A stretch of 64,000 nt of DNA from JBCBWG01 sp039039985 (GTDB lineage: Bacteria; Pseudomonadota; Alphaproteobacteria; Rhizobiales; Hyphomicrobiaceae), in the NCBI GenBank assembly GCA_039039985.1, contig JBCCOV010000005.1, positions 1 through 64,000 on the forward strand. The letters are read 5' to 3'. The notes beneath the pieces were generated by a model. It ran no database searches. It worked only from the letters and a program-made list of their open reading frames with translations, and had not been told where the DNA came from. Below, in pieces: positions 35,682 to 45,422 of the stretch. Numbering within the stretch: the stretch's first letter is position 1; each line of letters begins with the position of its first letter. The translations under genes were made by a program, and so were the position numbers.

Positions 35682-37063
35682 GTGGCGATGTGGTCAGCAC
35701 GGAGCACTATATCTTTCTCGCGCTCTGGTTGGTCGGCCCGGTTGCACTGTTTGCTTACAACTCCAGTCATGGACGGCTGCCCGGCGTTCTTGTCTATGCG
35801 TATATCGTTGGCTTTTTCATCAATCACTGGATGGGAGCCCTTGTGCATGCAGCGCCCAACAATGAATTCACGGACTCTGCCGACACGATTGTTGGCTTCA
35901 GATTGTCGACATATGGTTTGGTCGCATTTCTGATTGGTGCACTTCTTGCCGGTCGGCCGGATAACGATCCGGTCGCGCGCACATCTTCAAGACGAAGATT
36001 TGTTTGGCAACTTGACGAGTTGAAAATTCTATCGGCCGGAGGAAAGCTGTTTCTGGCGATTGGAGCGTTGTTCTGGCTTCTGGCTGAAACGCAGATCGCG
36101 TTTCTGCCCGGGGCGGGAGCTGTCATTCCAGCTGGGAAGCAGTACCTCTTGTTGGGTGTCGGCCTTCTGAGCTGGGTGGCTTGGAGGAAGGGCGACCTTT
36201 ACAAATTCCGCTTGTGGCTGGCTGCTGGTTTCATACTGCCACCCATAACGGTGGTAACGTCCGGGTTCATAGGTTACGGCATCTCAATGCTCGCGACGAT
36301 CTTGGTCTTCGTCGCAATGTTCTATCGTCCGCGATGGCTCCTGCTCTTTGGCTGGCTTGCCGCGATCTATGCCGGTATGAGCTTCTGGGTTGCCTATCAT
36401 GAGCACCGAACCGAAATCCGTAGAGCGGTTTGGGGAGGGCAGGATTACGACGCGCGGGTTGACGCAATTCTCAAAGTTCAAGAGTCTTTGGTTCCCTTCA
36501 GTATTTCAAATCAAAGGCATCTTGATCAGATTCACCTCCGCTTGAATCAGAACTCACTGGTGGGCGCCGCTGTGCGTGTCACTCCCCAATACGTTCCTTT
36601 CCAGGAGGGGCAGACTCTACTCAACGCACTTATCGCCTTCATTCCGCGCGCCGTATGGCCAGAGAAGCCTACGGTCGGCGGAAGTGGGAACTATGTCAGT
36701 ATGCATACGCTTATTGAATTTGCCGATGGCACCAGTGTTGGAATGGGGCAAGTGCTGGAGTTCTACATTAATTTTGGGGTTCCTGCGGTGTTGATCGGGT
36801 TCGTCATGCTGGGGTACTTGCTGGTGAGGCTTGATACTGCGCTCGTCGGAGCGATGAAGAAGGGCAACCTCGGTAGATTGCAGTTTTTCTTCGTAATCGG
36901 CACGGGAGCGCTTCAACCGGGCGGTGCAATGACTGAAGTTGTCGCCTCAATGGCCGGTGGAGCCATTCTTGCATACTTGGTTTCAGTCTACCTGGAGTAT
37001 GGTGTGAAAGCTCGGCCAACGCGCCCCGACCGCAAGGCTTCGACGTTTTCGTTGAATCCTTAG
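35678..37063 (+). CDS. wzy: Wzy-like oligosaccharide repeat-unit polymerase
   Basis: A membrane protein of 461 residues with about 11 hydrophobic segments. Residues 230-355 form a long loop with no membrane helix, ending in FIPRAVWPEKPTVGG and then SVGMGQVLEFYINFG, a pattern found in Wzy-type polymerases of exopolysaccharide loci. It would join repeat units in the periplasm. Sequence similarity within this family is low, so the assignment rests mainly on topology, the large loop and context. It is odd next to a Wzm/Wzt exporter. Confidence 0.78.
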   Translation: MSGDVVSTEHYIFLALWLVGPVALFAYNSSHGRLPGVLVYAYIVGFFINHWMGALVHAAPNNEFTDSADTIVGFRLSTYGLVAFLIGALLAGRPDNDPVARTSSRRRFVWQLDELKILSAGGKLFLAIGALFWLLAETQIAFLPGAGAVIPAGKQYLLLGVGLLSWVAWRKGDLYKFRLWLAAGFILPPITVVTSGFIGYGISMLATILVFVAMFYRPRWLLLFGWLAAIYAGMSFWVAYHEHRTEIRRAVWGGQDYDARVDAILKVQESLVPFSISNQRHLDQIHLRLNQNSLVGAAVRVTPQYVPFQEGQTLLNALIAFIPRAVWPEKPTVGGSGNYVSMHTLIEFADGTSVGMGQVLEFYINFGVPAVLIGFVMLGYLLVRLDTALVGAMKKGNLGRLQFFFVIGTGALQPGGAMTEVVASMAGGAILAYLVSVYLEYGVKARPTRPDRKASTFSLNP

Positions 37064-37114
37064 GCCAGGTGCATTGGCACCAAAACGGCCAAACATAGAC
37101 TGGAGAGCTGAGAC

Positions 37115-38290
37115 GTGCGCGTACTTCACGTAACGCCATCGTATCTTCCTGCGACTCGGTATGGCGGCCCGATTTATTCAGTGCACGGTTTGTGTTCTGC
37201 CCTCGCTGGCCATGGTCACGAGGTGGACGTCTTCACCACCAACATTGATGGCGATGGCGTTTCGGACGTCCCGGTGGGGACGCCAGTGGACATGGACGGG
37301 GTGCAAGTCACCTATTTTCCTCTGGGACTAGGACGTCGCATTGCGCGCTCGCCAGCTATGGGAGCGGCGCTCGAAGACTGTGTGGCTGCTTACGACATCG
37401 TTCATGTGCACTCTGTTTTTCTATGGCCGACCACAGCTGCCGCAATGGCGGCAAGGAGAAACAACGTCCCTTACGTGTTGTCTCCGCGGGGCATGCTGGT
37501 GCCGGAGTTGATCCGCAGAAAGAGCCGCCTGGCCAAAACGCTCTGGATCAAATTGTACGAGCGGAAAAACATCGAGATGGCATCTGCCCTTCATGTGACT
37601 GCAGACATTGAGGCCGGTGCAATCCATAAACTTGGGCTGAGTGTTCGACGGACGATTGTGTTACCGAACGGTACGGCCGCACCCTCCTTCACGAGGGGCA
37701 ACGAGCTGCCTCACCCGGCGACTCGTAGTCGTGCGCCAACCATCTTGTTCTTAGGCCGGGTCAACTGGAAAAAGGGCCTGGACCGCCTCATTCCTGCAAT
37801 GTCAAGGGTACCTAATGCCCGTTTGATCGTCGTCGGCAATGATGAGGAGAACTACAGGCCTCAACTCGAGAGTATCGCGGAGCAATGCGGTGTTGGCGAG
37901 CGCGTCGAGTTCCGCGGGCCGCTTTATGCCGAGGACAAGTGGCGCGCGTTTGCGGAGGCCGATCTCTTCGTATTGCCATCCTACTCGGAGAATTTTGGTA
38001 TCTCTGTCTTAGAGGCAATGGCAGCGGGTTTGCCTGTTATTGTGACACCGGAAGTCGGTCTCGCGTCAACGGTATCTGATGCTGGTGCGGGAATCGTCGT
38101 CAACTGCGACGAAGACAATATAGGGCGTTCCATCGCACAGCTGATTTCAGACCCTGTGAAAATGGAAGAGTGTGGCAGAGCAGGTCGCGAAGCAGTCCGC
38201 ACACAATTCTCATGGGATGGCATCGCCTCCAAAATGCAGAAGTCCTATGCTGACGTGTTGGAAGCCCGATGCTGCAGGGAAGAAGGTTAG
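37115..38290 (+). CDS. GT4-family glycosyltransferase
   Basis: A GT-B protein of 391 residues: MRVLHVTPSYLPATRYGGPIYSV at the N-terminus, YVLSPRGMLVPELIRRKS near 122 (a loop typical of one GT4 subgroup), ILFLGRVNWKKGLDRLIPAM near 210 and YSENFGISVLEAMAAGLPVI near 290 with both glutamates of the E-x7-E motif. GGAGAG precedes the GTG start. The gene ends a few bases before or within the next start, depending on the latter. Confidence 0.91.
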   Translation: MRVLHVTPSYLPATRYGGPIYSVHGLCSALAGHGHEVDVFTTNIDGDGVSDVPVGTPVDMDGVQVTYFPLGLGRRIARSPAMGAALEDCVAAYDIVHVHSVFLWPTTAAAMAARRNNVPYVLSPRGMLVPELIRRKSRLAKTLWIKLYERKNIEMASALHVTADIEAGAIHKLGLSVRRTIVLPNGTAAPSFTRGNELPHPATRSRAPTILFLGRVNWKKGLDRLIPAMSRVPNARLIVVGNDEENYRPQLESIAEQCGVGERVEFRGPLYAEDKWRAFAEADLFVLPSYSENFGISVLEAMAAGLPVIVTPEVGLASTVSDAGAGIVVNCDEDNIGRSIAQLISDPVKMEECGRAGREAVRTQFSWDGIASKMQKSYADVLEARCCREEG

Positions 38291-38295
38291 TGGCT

Positions 38296-39072
38296 GTGAA
38301 TTTGAGCGACAATCTCACAGCGATGGTTCTTACCTACAACGAGGCGCCCAACCTCGAGCGATGCTTGAACAGTTTGCAGTGGGTGCCGCGAATCCTGATC
38401 GTTGACAGCGGCAGCACCGACGAAACTCTGGCGATCGCACACCAATTCAATAATACAACTGTTCAACACCGCCCATTCGATAACTTTGCAGATCAGTGCA
38501 ATTTTGGCCTTTCCAAAATCACGAGCGATTGGGCGCTGTCGCTTGATGCCGATTATGAGCTGACGCCTGAACTGATCGCCGAGTTGCGTTCGCTGGATGT
38601 CGGCCCGACATCTGCGGCAGCATTTGAAGCAGGCTTCATATACCGAATATACGGAAAGCCGCTGAGAGGAACGCTCTATCCTCCAAGAAAAATTCTGTAT
38701 CAGACCGCTGCTGCGTCCTACAAGAACGAAGGTCACAGCCACCGTGTCAACATTGACGGACGGGTTGAGAAGCTCACTGGCAAGTTATATCACGATGACC
38801 GAAAGCCATTATCCCGATGGCTGACATCTCAACGAAACTACGCCAAGCTTGAGGCAGATCATCTGGCGTCCACTCCGAAGAGCAGCCTGAAAAGAAACGA
38901 CTATATCCGTTCTCTCGCATGGCCCGCGCCCCTCCTCGTATTCGCATACACCCTCGTGGTGAAGCGGAGCATCTTGGACGGATGGGCAGGGTGGTTCTAT
39001 GCCCTGCAAAGGCTGCTTGCAGAAACGATACTCGCCCTCGAGCTTATCGATCGAAAGCTTGGGGGCAAGTAA
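38296..39072 (+). CDS. WaaE/KdtX-like GT2 glycosyltransferase
   Basis: A protein of about 258 residues with TAMVLTYNEAPNLERCLNSL at 8-27, ILIVDSGSTDETLAIA near 33, FADQCNFGL near 63 and SLDADYELTPEL near 80. Charged residues follow in HSHRVNIDGRVEKL. This is the layout of the small WaaE-type inverting GT2 enzymes, with a helix near the C-terminus that may touch the membrane (LLVFAYTLVVKRSILDGW). The GTG at 38296 has AAGAAGG nine bases upstream; GTG 38290 and ATG 38269 are alternatives. Confidence 0.88.
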   Translation: MNLSDNLTAMVLTYNEAPNLERCLNSLQWVPRILIVDSGSTDETLAIAHQFNNTTVQHRPFDNFADQCNFGLSKITSDWALSLDADYELTPELIAELRSLDVGPTSAAAFEAGFIYRIYGKPLRGTLYPPRKILYQTAAASYKNEGHSHRVNIDGRVEKLTGKLYHDDRKPLSRWLTSQRNYAKLEADHLASTPKSSLKRNDYIRSLAWPAPLLVFAYTLVVKRSILDGWAGWFYALQRLLAETILALELIDRKLGGK

Positions 39073-39178
39073 CCTATCGTCCCGTGGGGGAATCTGCTTG
39101 GCCGAATACTCCTCCTTTATGCGGGCCGAACAGGCCTATCGGCGTTCAAGGTCAGGGTGACGACTGTTTGGTTGGGAA

Positions 39179-40252
39179 TCACAAGTTGGCAAATCGCTCG
39201 CGCCAAGTGTTGACGGGCTTCTCAACAAAGATAAGAATCAGAACAGACGCCAGCACGGTTATGGCCAGAATTATCTCGCCCGATAACGCAAGGCCCAACT
39301 GCTTGGAGACTGGAGTGTACACGCCAAGAATGAACATATGGGTTATGTAAATCGGGTATGAAAGGTCGCCGATGTTCCGATCGATGGTGTTTCGTTTTGT
39401 TGAATCGAAAACCGCCGGCAATAAAATTATGACAAATGGATACAGTAGCCACTTAAAGCGCTCATCCAAACCGATTACGGAGCTAAAGATTACGGCGCTG
39501 GCACCCACGATGCTGATAAACAAAAATACAGATTGGCCGCTGCGCAGAGGCAGGCTTTTCGCGTGACGGTGCGCCAGCATGCCGGTGACAAAAAAGACAA
39601 GCTGAGTGGGGAAGAAAAAGTAAACCTCCAATCCTGCTGCGCTCATGGTGGCGCGAAGCACCAAGCTCGCAAGCGCTACTGCCAACAAGGTTCTCGTTGA
39701 TAGCGTTATGAGGAAAGGTGCGATCAGATAAAACCATATCTCAGTGCCGATCGACCAGGCTTGACCGATGTACAGAATGAATCCGAGCCAGACAGAGCCG
39801 TCGGGTAGGGTTTCGGGAGGGCCGAACGAGAGCCTGACGCCCGAGTCCGCCGAGACGTGAAAAATGGCAGCAACATCCTGGCCAATCATCAGCCAATTGC
39901 TCGCATGAAGTAAAAAATAGACCAGCGAGTTATCAATGAGTGCGTAATAGTCCGCGACGCCGGTCGGAGCCCGACCAAGGTAAATGGATACGATGATCCA
40001 CCAGACCTGAACGCAAACCGCGGTCAACAGAAATGTTGGCCAGAGCCGCGCAAATCGGCTTGCGTAAAAGCGGGAACGGCCTGCCCAACTGGTAGGGTCG
40101 TATCTCCCGGAAAGAATAAGACTCATATAGAAGCCGGAGACGACGAAAAACATCTCGACTGCCAGATTGCCAGGGAACAGCGTTAGACCGATCCACGGTG
40201 GTACGTGAGAAAATACAACGGACGATGCCAATAGAAATCGAAAAATGCCCAC
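39179..40252 (-). CDS. Acyltransferase family 3 (OafA-like) membrane protein
   Basis: A membrane protein of 357 residues with about ten helices. The N-terminus has IFRFLLASSVVFSHVPPW, containing the catalytic histidine region, and FFVVSGFYMSLIL, then ASRFARLWPTF. These are hallmarks of acyltransferase family 3, which moves acetyl or other acyl groups across the membrane onto surface sugars. No SGNH domain is attached. The GTG start has AGGTG upstream. It is on the strand opposite to its neighbours, so it has its own promoter and was probably added to the locus separately. Confidence 0.92.
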   Translation of the reverse strand: MGIFRFLLASSVVFSHVPPWIGLTLFPGNLAVEMFFVVSGFYMSLILSGRYDPTSWAGRSRFYASRFARLWPTFLLTAVCVQVWWIIVSIYLGRAPTGVADYYALIDNSLVYFLLHASNWLMIGQDVAAIFHVSADSGVRLSFGPPETLPDGSVWLGFILYIGQAWSIGTEIWFYLIAPFLITLSTRTLLAVALASLVLRATMSAAGLEVYFFFPTQLVFFVTGMLAHRHAKSLPLRSGQSVFLFISIVGASAVIFSSVIGLDERFKWLLYPFVIILLPAVFDSTKRNTIDRNIGDLSYPIYITHMFILGVYTPVSKQLGLALSGEIILAITVLASVLILIFVEKPVNTWRERFANL

Positions 40253-40795
40253 GTTTATGCACCTAAGCTGGTTAAGGCCGAGAGATGAGATGGGTCGGCG
40301 CTAGCGTTTGGCTGAAAAGGCCTGTTGATGACGTTACCAATCCGGCTGTAGTTGTCGTAGTGTACTTAATGAGAAGGTTAGCCGGGCCAGCGTGTGCAAA
40401 CCTGAAAACAGCGCACTGTATGGAGGTAGCTGGAAGGTCGGCGGTCATGCCGGTGAGGCTCCGCCCCGCCGAATTGGAAACTTGGTGCAGCGTAGAGTTG
40501 GCACGGTTTTTGTGGCTAGGTTGCTCCTGTAATGGCGCTATGGGGCTGAGTAAACCAGTCAGCGTGAGAAGCCATGAGATAGCATGAAAATTTCGGTTCT
40601 GCATCACGTGGAGCAGAACGAGACAAATTGTGTCAGTACCAGAAATTCCGTGACGAATGTGTTGCAAGCGAGGCCTTCGAAATCAGCTTTGTATTCAACG
40701 CTGGCGATTTGCCGTTGCTGGCAGGTCGTCAGCTGGCGTAATTGGTGAATGGGTATGTCGACTTGCGGCAAGTCCAACAGCATTAGGACGATGAC
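40253..40795. other. Intergenic region of 543 bp, no supported gene
   Basis: The region separates the minus-strand acyltransferase from the carbamoyltransferase and should hold a promoter for each. Open frames of up to 130 codons exist on both strands but they have no recognisable motif, no ribosome-binding site and odd composition. A frame starting at the ATG near 40584 (MKISVLHHVEQNE) looks like the first strand of some enzyme but soon loses protein-like character, so it may be a gene remnant. Confidence 0.4.
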
Positions 40796-42601
40796 ATGAT
40801 TATCGTGGGCCTGAATGCGTATCACGGTGATAGCGCTGCGTGTCTGGTGCGGGACGGCCAGATCATGGCTGCTGCTGAAGAAGAAAGGTTTCGCCGGATC
40901 AAGCATTGGGCCGGTTTTCCGTCTGAGGCAATTAAGTACTGCCTCTCGGAGATCGGCGCCTGCATATCTGATGTCGACATCGTTGCGGTCAACTCAAATC
41001 CCCGCGCAAGCCTGTTGAAGAAAGTTGAGTATACAGTCCGTCAACGTCCGGACTACCGCTTTGTGCTGGACCGGCTGCGCAATCAGAAAAAGCGGCAGTC
41101 CATTGAGAATGAAATCAACAGTGTTATACCTGGGAAAATCTTCAGGGGCAGGTTTGAGCGTATTGAACACCATACAGCTCATCTGGCCTCGGCGTTTCTC
41201 GTGTCGCCATTTCGGGAAGCGGCGATAGCTTCGATCGATGGTTTTGGAGACTTTTCGTCAGCAGCATGGGGCAGCGGGCGGGGCACGACCTTGGAAGTGG
41301 AGGATCGTGTTTATTTTCCTCACTCGCTCGGGGTGTTCTACCAGGCGCTGACACAGTACCTTGGCTTTCCCTATTATGGGGATGAGTACAAAGTCATGGG
41401 ACTCGCTCCGTATGGGCGACCGTGTTTTGCGTCTGAGATGCGCAAGATTGTTAAGTTGAAAGAGGGGGGGCGATTTGAGCTGGAGCTCAAATACTTCAGG
41501 CACCATAAGGAGAAGATTGAATACGGATGGGATGGTGGTGCGCCACACGTGGGAACTCTGTTTGCTGCAGAGCTTGAGCATCTCCTAGGTCCCGCGCGTG
41601 GCAAGAATGATGAGCTGACAGAGCGCCATCGCGATATCGCGCGTTCCGTGCAGGCCATGTATGAGGAGGCATTTTTCAACCTTCTGGAGCATCTCTACCA
41701 AACATACCAGCTCGATCGTATCGCACTGGCTGGCGGGTGTGCGATGAACTCTGTCGCGAACGGAAAGGTTCTGCGACGGTCCAAGTTTAAGAGACTGTAT
41801 GTTCAATCAGCTGCCGGCGACGCCGGTGGTGCTCTCGGCGCAGCGATCTACGCTTGGCACAATCAGCAAACCGATATGAGCGCCCAAAGCGATCCGGCGC
41901 CGGGCCCAAGATCTCCCCTCGCCGGTGATCAGTTGGAAGGGCGAGTGATCATGGATCACGCCTATTACGGTCCAAAGTCGGACGACGCAGACATTGCAGC
42001 GCTTTTAGAGGAAAGAGCAAACGACATCGCCAGCGACGCCTGTGTCGTCAGTAGAATTCCAGATTATGCTGATCTATGCCGGCGAACGGCGAATACAATC
42101 TCGGAAGGCAAAGTGGTCGGCTGGTTTCAAGGGAGACTGGAGTGGGGACCACGTGCACTTGGAAACCGGTCAATCGTATGCGATCCTCGCAGGCCCGATA
42201 TGAAGGACATTCTCAACAGGAAGATAAAACGCCGGGAAAGCTTTCGCCCGTTTGCACCATCCATCCTCCATGAGTGCGTCGGAGAGTGGTTTGAAGAGAA
42301 CGGAGATGTTCCATTCATGATGCAAGTCTATCAGATCCGAGAAGACAAGCGTTCTCTTATTCCAGCAGTCACGCATGTCGATGGGTCAGGCCGGTTGCAA
42401 AGCGTCTATCGAGAGACCAATCCGCTCTACTGGCAGTTGATTAGTGCTTTTAATGAACTGTCTGGCGTTCCGATGGTCCTGAATACGTCATTCAACGAAA
42501 ATGAGCCCGTCGTATGCCGTCCCTGCGAAGCGTTGGACTGCTTTCTTAGGACACAAATGGACGAATTGGTGCTGGGAAGTTATTGCATCTCTCGGAATTA
42601 G
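40796..42601 (+). CDS. NodU/CmcH-family O-carbamoyltransferase
   Basis: A protein of 601 residues. The N-terminal Kae1-like domain has IIVGLNAYHGDSAACLV, AAAEEERFRRIKHWAGFP, ERIEHHTAHLASAF near 120 and ASIDGFGDFSS near 142, and the nucleotide-binding LAGGCAMNSVANGK near 312. The C-terminal domain has FQGRLEWGPRALGNRSI near 440 and VLNTSFNENEPVV near 562. These are the diagnostic motifs for carbamoyl-phosphate-dependent O-carbamoylation, which here would decorate the glycan. An AGGACGATGAC ribosome-binding site precedes the ATG. Confidence 0.95.
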   Translation: MIIVGLNAYHGDSAACLVRDGQIMAAAEEERFRRIKHWAGFPSEAIKYCLSEIGACISDVDIVAVNSNPRASLLKKVEYTVRQRPDYRFVLDRLRNQKKRQSIENEINSVIPGKIFRGRFERIEHHTAHLASAFLVSPFREAAIASIDGFGDFSSAAWGSGRGTTLEVEDRVYFPHSLGVFYQALTQYLGFPYYGDEYKVMGLAPYGRPCFASEMRKIVKLKEGGRFELELKYFRHHKEKIEYGWDGGAPHVGTLFAAELEHLLGPARGKNDELTERHRDIARSVQAMYEEAFFNLLEHLYQTYQLDRIALAGGCAMNSVANGKVLRRSKFKRLYVQSAAGDAGGALGAAIYAWHNQQTDMSAQSDPAPGPRSPLAGDQLEGRVIMDHAYYGPKSDDADIAALLEERANDIASDACVVSRIPDYADLCRRTANTISEGKVVGWFQGRLEWGPRALGNRSIVCDPRRPDMKDILNRKIKRRESFRPFAPSILHECVGEWFEENGDVPFMMQVYQIREDKRSLIPAVTHVDGSGRLQSVYRETNPLYWQLISAFNELSGVPMVLNTSFNENEPVVCRPCEALDCFLRTQMDELVLGSYCISRN

Positions 42602-42983
42602 TCTGCCATGTAGAGACTGAGAGATTTAGCCTTGGTAGAACTGTCTCCACTTGAATTCAGGAGTGCCGGGGTGGATAAGCAGTAATATGTGCTTGATAGA
42701 GGTATGGCAGATGAAGATGAGTTGAGAATGCTGAGTCCGAAAAATCAGAAATCGCGCCTGTTTTGCCGAAAGGAGATTGGCGAAGATCTGGTATTGCGGG
42801 TTAGGGAAGGCTTTAAGGAGTGTCTAGCTCCCGATAATTTTGACGTCCGTATTAGTTGGGGCTGACGCATTTGCTCCCTGCTGACAAGCGTTGGCAGAGG
42901 GCGAAAGTTCTGCAAACCCTGTGTTCAGCCGAGGGCTTGCGTTGGATCCCATTTGATTCTGCACTGAAGTAAGAGATTTGGAG
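42602..42983. other. Intergenic region with a short uncertain frame
   Basis: In this 382-bp region, a 53-codon frame runs from 42704 to 42865 on the plus strand (start MADEDELRMLSPKNQ, end DVRISWG). Its composition looks protein-like, but no family is recognised. A competing frame of 71 codons on the minus strand (42824-43039) overlaps the next gene. Neither can be supported. Confidence 0.3.
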
Positions 42984-43898
42984 ATGTTGGAAGCTATATC
43001 TTGCGCAGTTCTCGTGCCAACATTTAACGCTGAGGGCACGATAGAGCAGACTTTGAGTTCACTGCAGTCGAATTCAAGAATAGATCACGTCAGCCGCGTC
43101 GTTCTGATTGATAACTGCAGTACCGATAAAACCGAGGCGGTGGCAAAGGCGTGCTGGAATTCAAAGACGCCGCTCGATGTTTGGGTGAATGAAAAGAATC
43201 TGGGCGTTTATGGTTCGAAAAACTTGGCATTGAATAGGCTTGCGGATCTTGTTGATTGGACATTCATCCTCCATTCAGACGACATGGCCAAGCCAAACTG
43301 GCTGCAGGTTTACTTGGATGCGATTGAACAGGTTCCACCTACTGTGGCTTCCATCTCTTCCAGCTATGACATTTGGAAATCAGATATAGATGAAATCACT
43401 CCAGGTGAGGATGTTCCCGACGGGGCAGTTGTCCAAATTCCCGGCACGAGTGAGCATGTGCTAAACACCGTAAGAATGGGATGCTGGTGGCAAATTGGTG
43501 GTTGTTGCATCAGGAATAAGCTCTTCCGAGAGATTGGTGATTTTGACGTCAGTCTCAGTCGGTCAGGCGACTGGGATTGGTTGCTTCGCTGTTTATCCAT
43601 GGGGTATGGGATATGGTATATTCCCCGAAGCACGGTCTGGAGGCGCGAGCATGCAAATGCACTCTCGGCTGTTACCTCCCGCAGCTCCGAAGACATCTTG
43701 CAGGAGCTGCAGGTCCTCAGAAACCTGAAGCAGAATGATTGGTTGGACGCGCCGCGCTACCGCGCCGAGGTTCGGAGGCTGATGCTTCGCGTCTCCCGCC
43801 GCGTCATGTCGTGTAGCGTGCGCGGCAATCTCCCGGCTTCACTCCTTAATGTGAACCTGCTTATCAAAACGTCGATGGAGTTGCGCAACGTACGATAG
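42984..43898 (+). CDS. GT2-family glycosyltransferase
   Basis: A protein of 304 residues: CAVLVPTFNAEGTIEQTLSSL near 8-28, VVLIDNCSTDKTEAVA near 39, GVYGSKNLALNRL near 74, the metal-binding LHSDDMAKPNW near 95 and SRSGDWDWLLRCL near 195. The DxD equivalent is SDD. The ATG at 42984 is preferred to a TTG at 42978. It lies among decoration genes and is isolated by 300-380 bp on each side, so it may be an individually acquired unit. Confidence 0.88.
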   Translation: MLEAISCAVLVPTFNAEGTIEQTLSSLQSNSRIDHVSRVVLIDNCSTDKTEAVAKACWNSKTPLDVWVNEKNLGVYGSKNLALNRLADLVDWTFILHSDDMAKPNWLQVYLDAIEQVPPTVASISSSYDIWKSDIDEITPGEDVPDGAVVQIPGTSEHVLNTVRMGCWWQIGGCCIRNKLFREIGDFDVSLSRSGDWDWLLRCLSMGYGIWYIPRSTVWRREHANALSAVTSRSSEDILQELQVLRNLKQNDWLDAPRYRAEVRRLMLRVSRRVMSCSVRGNLPASLLNVNLLIKTSMELRNVR

Positions 43899-44210
43899 CG
43901 AGGCGGAAAGCGACAGGTCGGCACTGATAGGCGCTAAGGGCATCGGACGCAGACCGGAATGCTGCGGTTGCCTGGTCACCCTTTGCTTATGCGGCTGGAA
44001 AGCCGTCTCAAGATAGCCGATCGTTCTTCGGTGTTTGCTCGGAACGCCCTAATCCTGCATGCGCTATCACGTTTCATATGATGAGCAATAACGTAATTGT
44101 TTTGATGTGGCTCACCATGTCTTGGTCGGCAGGAGAAATGATCTATACGTGCAATTGTATGCTTCGGTCAGCAGCAGCGCGACGGTCAACTCTTTGGCGC
44201 GTGGGCAGGC
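43899..44210. other. Intergenic region, no gene seen
   Basis: These 312 bp between the GT2 gene and the first PIG-L gene contain no open frame with recognisable features. It probably contains the promoter of the deacetylase gene. Confidence 0.4.
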
Positions 44211-45107
44211 GTGGATTCGCTAATCAGGTGGAAACAGGGATTGAGTGCATTGCGCTTCCGCACATTGATTGACTCCATTCTGACGTATCCACGCTACTTG
44301 GGTGTGATCAAGCCCAAGTTGATGAATGCGCGTGAAGCGCATCTGGCGCCGCTGTTGCAGGCGTACAATGCGGGATGGTGGCCGAAGGCATTGGAAGTGC
44401 CGGTTGCGAAGCGAATCTTGGTTCTGGCGCCGCATCCGGATGATGAGTCGATTGGATGTGGCGGTTTTCTGTTGGCGCACAAGGGCCATGCGGACGTACG
44501 GGTTGTAAACGTCTACAACGGAGACGGCGGCGGGCAACTCGATGGTGAGAGTGTGTCCTCGTCGCCAGACTACAGAGAGCGGTTGGCGCGTGCCCGCGCC
44601 AGTGAACTTGACGCGGCGGCCGAAATGCTGGGTGCCAGCCAAGTTGACCGTCTTGACGTTAGCGATGTCGATGGCGTGCCGGCCGAAAAAGAGCGGGAGT
44701 TTTTGCGGCAGGTTCTCTCCACGTTTCAGCCGCAGGTGGTTTTGTTGCCTTGGCTGTTGGATTCGCACCAGCATCATAAAGAAGTTAATGCGCTATATGC
44801 TTGCGTTGGCGACAATTGCGATGCCATGGTGCTGGCCTATGAAATATGGAGCCTATTAACACCAAACGCTTATGTCGATATTTCTGAAGTTTCGTTGCAG
44901 AAAGAAAAGTTGATTTCGATTTACCAGACACAACTGCGAACCGTTGATTACATCAGCCTTTCGAACGGGTTGGCAAAGGTGCGGGCTTTCCAGTGCTCTG
45001 CTCGGCCCGACCGGTCGGGTGCGGTGGAGGCGTACATGGCATTGCCGAGCAAAGACTATTGCGAACTCGTGCGGGCCTGTTACGGCGCTGGCAGCGACGT
45101 CCCCTGA
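44211..45107 (+). CDS. PIG-L/LmbE-family deacetylase (first copy)
   Basis: A protein of 298 residues. After about 60 N-terminal residues not found in the shorter family members comes the zinc motif APHPDDESIGCGG (about 73-85). The second metal region is LLDSHQHHKEV near 183. The family removes acetyl groups from N-acetylated sugars or related compounds. The sequence is clearly different from the second copy at 47573 (which has AHADDIEIGVGG), so the substrates probably differ. The GTG start is followed by a basic segment. Confidence 0.9.
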   Translation: MDSLIRWKQGLSALRFRTLIDSILTYPRYLGVIKPKLMNAREAHLAPLLQAYNAGWWPKALEVPVAKRILVLAPHPDDESIGCGGFLLAHKGHADVRVVNVYNGDGGGQLDGESVSSSPDYRERLARARASELDAAAEMLGASQVDRLDVSDVDGVPAEKEREFLRQVLSTFQPQVVLLPWLLDSHQHHKEVNALYACVGDNCDAMVLAYEIWSLLTPNAYVDISEVSLQKEKLISIYQTQLRTVDYISLSNGLAKVRAFQCSARPDRSGAVEAYMALPSKDYCELVRACYGAGSDVP

Positions 45108-45422
45108 TGCGCGGTCCGCGATTGCGAAATTCCATATCGCCCTTGGCACGGGGCGCCATTTGAACAGAGCGCGGACAGGGACGATTGAGTATCAACCAGT
45201 TGAGGCTTTCCGAATAACCGTCACAGTCGAAGGCTTGCCACGGGGGTGTTGCTGGCCATGCAAAGGTACTAGTGTGTAGAGCGCAGTTTTGCCTCTAGTG
45301 AAGCGCAGAAGTTGAACAGGCGGCAAGCATGCGTCTGAAACAGGACTCGTACGAGGCGTGTTTCGGGAAACGAACAGTCACGACTTCTTCGACGCGAGTG
45401 GGCCGCAGGGGCTGATAGCTTT
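45108..45422. other. Intergenic region before the CDP-sugar cassette
   Basis: These 315 bp hold no supported gene. Being upstream of five plus-strand genes of the CDP-sugar cassette, the region is the likely site of their promoter. Confidence 0.4.

Noticed and set aside
40272..40667. 131-codon minus-strand frame upstream of the acyltransferase
   Set aside because: No motif, odd composition, overlaps other frames; promoter region more likely.
42824..43039. 71-codon minus-strand frame near the GT2 gene
   Set aside because: Overlaps the start of a supported glycosyltransferase and has low-complexity composition.
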